Shown one piece after another: positions 62,174 to 64,000 of a stretch of DNA of 64,000 bases. The notes under the pieces were generated by a model. The model ran no database searches, was not told the origin of the DNA, and saw nothing but the letters and a program-made list of their open reading frames with translations. Source of the stretch: Cyclobacteriaceae bacterium. Its GTDB lineage: Bacteria > Bacteroidota > Bacteroidia > Cytophagales > Cyclobacteriaceae. Position 1 is the first letter of the stretch, and every line of letters starts with the position of its first letter. The stretch is taken from assembly GCA_027533395.1 (NCBI GenBank), contig JAPZUF010000004.1, positions 141,304 through 205,303 of the forward strand. The letters run 5' to 3'. Position numbers and translations under genes: made by a program.

Positions 62174-63640
62174 CTATTTCGGTCTTGGCGTTTTTTTGAA
62201 ATGCTTTAATCGTACTACTTCATTTTCAGTTAAATGACGGAAAGAGCCACGAGGTAGATCTTTTTTATCTAAGCCGGCATAAACTGTACGATCTAATTTG
62301 ATAACTTGATACTCGAGCGATTCAAAAATTCTTCTTACTACTCTGTTCCAACCAATGTGCAATTCTATGCCAACTGTTCTGCCATCATCTGAAATAATGG
62401 CCATGTCATCTACCATGGCTCTTCCTTCCTCGAGGTGTACACCCTGTGCAATTTTATCGAAGTCGGCTTTGGCAAGAGGTCTGTCGAGTTCTACTTTGTA
62501 AATCTTCTTCACATTATACGATGGATGCGACAATTGTTCAGCCAATTCGCCATCGTTTGTTAAAAGCAGTAACCCAGTTGTATTTCTATCTAGTCTACCT
62601 ACCGGATAAATTCTTTCCTTTACATGCGGAGCGATAATTTCCATCACTGTTCTTCTATCCTCTGGATCATCTGTTGTAGTGAGAAATCCCTTTGGTTTGT
62701 TCATTAAAATGTAAACTGGTTTTTCGGCTCGTAGTGTTTTGCCTTCGTATTTTACAACATCTCCCGGTTTTACTTTATAACCCATTTCTGTAATGGTTGT
62801 GCCATTTACAGAGACTAAGCCCATTTTTATTTTTTCATCGGCATCTCTACGTGAGCAAATACCGCTATTGGCGATATAACGGTTTAATCGTATATCGGAT
62901 GGTTCTGCTTTTGGCACAGCATCGTACGTATATTGCTTAGACTCTTTGATGCGTTTTTCTGTAAAAGATTTTGGCCTATCGTAGTCTGCAAATTTTTTAC
63001 GAGGATTTCTTTTTTCAGAGAAGTCGCTTTTTTCTTCTCGTGCAAATGGTTTTTTGCCTCTGAAATTACCCGATTTGTTTTCGGTAAAACCATCTCCATC
63101 GCTTATTCTCTTTTTAAACTCATCTGGAAAAGCTCTGCGCGGTTTACTGTCTGTATGCCTTATATCTGAACGTTGATTTTTTTCTTCACGTGGGTAAGCA
63201 CCTTTTCTTTTATCACTGAAAGTTCTGTTTTCTTCCTGATTAGAGAAACTTCTTCTTTTCTTAAACCCATCTGTTTGTGGACGTTCACTTCTTTCGTTTC
63301 TATCCGAATAATTACTTCTTTTTTTGAAACCTCTTTGCTCCGTTCTTCCCTCATCGCTTCGCTCATTTCTCGAAGAATAATTTCTTGTGCCTTTGTCTTT
63401 GGAGAAAGATGATTTTCTTTCGTCTTTGTTAAAAGGTTTTCTTTTTCTTTCAGAGAAAGATTCTCTCTCAGGTTTTTCTTCGCGGTTGTAGCGAGAAGTT
63501 CGTGGAGAAGATTCGCGTCTTTCGTCTGTTGATCTTCGTTTTGCCGAAAATGATTGAGCCGGCTTTTTGCCGGCTTTGCTTGAATTTGAGTTGCTGCGAG
63601 TGCGAGCACCTGCACGTGATGTGTTGTTACGCTTGGCCAT
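62174..63640 (-). CDS. RluB/RsuA-type pseudouridine synthase with long disordered N-terminal extension
   Basis: A 488-residue protein. Residues 1 to about 248 are of low complexity, rich in Arg, Lys, Ser, Glu and Asn with short repeated patterns such as GFKKRSNYSDRNERSER and GFKKRRSFSNQEENR, and are predicted disordered and nucleic-acid-binding. Residues about 250-300 are an S4 domain (RLNRYIANSGICSRRDADEKI). Catalytic Asp351 lies in YPVGRLDRNTTGLLLLTNDG. The final part, GWNRVVRRIFESLEYQVIKLDR, is typical of the RsuA/RluB/RluE group. The normal enzyme is about 240-290 residues, so the extension doubles it. It overlaps scpB by 14 bases. Confidence 0.93.
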   Translation of the reverse strand: MAKRNNTSRAGARTRSNSNSSKAGKKPAQSFSAKRRSTDERRESSPRTSRYNREEKPERESFSERKRKPFNKDERKSSFSKDKGTRNYSSRNERSDEGRTEQRGFKKRSNYSDRNERSERPQTDGFKKRRSFSNQEENRTFSDKRKGAYPREEKNQRSDIRHTDSKPRRAFPDEFKKRISDGDGFTENKSGNFRGKKPFAREEKSDFSEKRNPRKKFADYDRPKSFTEKRIKESKQYTYDAVPKAEPSDIRLNRYIANSGICSRRDADEKIKMGLVSVNGTTITEMGYKVKPGDVVKYEGKTLRAEKPVYILMNKPKGFLTTTDDPEDRRTVMEIIAPHVKERIYPVGRLDRNTTGLLLLTNDGELAEQLSHPSYNVKKIYKVELDRPLAKADFDKIAQGVHLEEGRAMVDDMAIISDDGRTVGIELHIGWNRVVRRIFESLEYQVIKLDRTVYAGLDKKDLPRGSFRHLTENEVVRLKHFKKTPRPK

Positions 63641-64000
63641 CTGGTGGTGTGGTAGTTTCAGTATCTTTTAAATCGATGTTTTCGCCAATAACACTCACTT
63701 CTTGCGAGAATTCTTTTGGTATAGGAAGCTCTTGCAAATCGTTAATGCCAAAGTATTCCATGAATTTTAAAGTAGTGCCGTATAACATCGGTCTGCCAAC
63801 ACTATCGCTTTTTCCCTTTATTTCTATTAAGCCTTTGTCCATCAGTTTCTGTACAGCATAATCGCAGTTTACACCACGAATATTTTCAACTTCTGTTTTA
63901 GAAATAGGTTGTTTATAGGCAATGATGGATAAGGTTTCCATAGCTGCTGATGACAGCCTTTTCTTCGATTGTTGTTTCAACAAAATGCCTATGCTGGCCT
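63627..64000 (-). CDS. scpB: segregation and condensation protein B (ScpB), 5' end missing
   Basis: The frame is open through the right edge of the window; the internal TTG at 63983 is not the start, since the residues before it (ASIGILLKQQSKKRL) continue the ScpB fold. Visible are SSAAMETLSIIAYKQPISKTEVENIRGVN, a winged-helix signature, VGRPMLYGTTLKFMEYFGI, and LPIPKEF. About 124 codons are present of the usual 180-200. ScpB works with ScpA and SMC in chromosome condensation. Overlap with the RluB-type gene is a common, conserved gene order. Confidence 0.94.
   Translation of the reverse strand, partial: ASIGILLKQQSKKRLSSAAMETLSIIAYKQPISKTEVENIRGVNCDYAVQKLMDKGLIEIKGKSDSVGRPMLYGTTLKFMEYFGINDLQELPIPKEFSQEVSVIGENIDLKDTETTTPPDGQA

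Noticed and set aside
63160..63615. A 151-codon minus-strand frame, and others at 62884-63099, as genes
   Set aside because: They are alternative phases of the repetitive Arg/Lys/Ser coding region of the RluB-type gene.
1..64000. CRISPR arrays, insertion sequences, prophage, integrons and toxin-antitoxin pairs
   Set aside because: No regularly spaced repeats, transposase or integrase genes, or paired small toxin genes were seen anywhere in the window.

Overview
The window is AT-rich chromosomal DNA from a member of the Bacteroidota, most likely a Cytophagales-like gliding or soil/aquatic lineage. The evidence is: several copies of the Bacteroidota sigma promoter pattern TTTG-N17-20-TAnnTTTG (before glyA, the tRNA-Phe gene and an RluD-type gene), few Shine-Dalgarno sequences, two LytS/LytTR-type two-component pairs, a PorE-like OmpA lipoprotein of the type IX secretion type, an LPP20-type lipoprotein, a TonB-dependent receptor, and many short Bacteroidota-restricted families. 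The species cannot be named from the sequence. I see no phage, insertion sequence, CRISPR array, rRNA or plasmid function.

Layout. 1-8.6 kb: tail of a Fur-family repressor, a TerC/Alx membrane protein, then a minus-strand run feoA-feoB, a HEAT-repeat/cyclophilin lipoprotein, purK-purE and a LETM1/TerB-like protein. 8.7-19 kb: a short conserved acidic protein, an MpaB/rubber-oxygenase-like protein, a TPR sensor without a kinase ATPase domain, a gamma-glutamyltransferase-like enzyme, a lipoprotein, and a minus-strand block glyS, MtfA-like peptidase, scramblase-like protein. 19-27.6 kb: a frameshifted LOG gene, a retropepsin-like/PDZ protein, a degenerate receiver protein, and then a compact biosynthetic locus: FAD reductase, UbiA prenyltransferase, type III polyketide synthase, methyltransferase, followed by an asparagine-synthetase-like protein and an LPP20-like lipoprotein. 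27.7-43.8 kb: glyA-tatC-rpiB, a LiaF-like/DUF4288/LytS/LytR operon, a radical SAM protein, a TonB receptor, rluD, a PrsW-like protease, a BLUF photoreceptor, a DPP-IV-like peptidase, an RNA-ligase-like phosphoesterase, a membrane thioredoxin and a GAF signalling protein. 43.8-53 kb: a nested inverted repeat, a three-gene unit with a PID-CTERM-like small protein, AlkB, an ABC permease beside a second LytS/LytR pair, a nonsense-interrupted small secreted protein gene, recJ. 53-64 kb: a SPOR-like coiled-coil protein, fumC, the PorE-like protein, a four-gene Fe-S electron-transfer operon, tRNA-Phe with promoter and terminator, a histidine kinase, an RluB-type pseudouridine synthase with a very long disordered extension, and the end of scpB.

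Most genes are housekeeping or widespread in the phylum. The best candidates for something less described are the type III PKS/UbiA/reductase/methyltransferase locus (21.6-25.5 kb, perhaps extending to 27.6 kb), the PID-CTERM-like three-gene unit near 44-45 kb, the nested inverted repeat at 43.8 kb, and two broken genes (LOG at 19.3 kb, small secreted protein at 51.1 kb) that should be checked against raw reads. Gene-free stretches are all short; the longest, 60436-60784, holds the tRNA-Phe unit.
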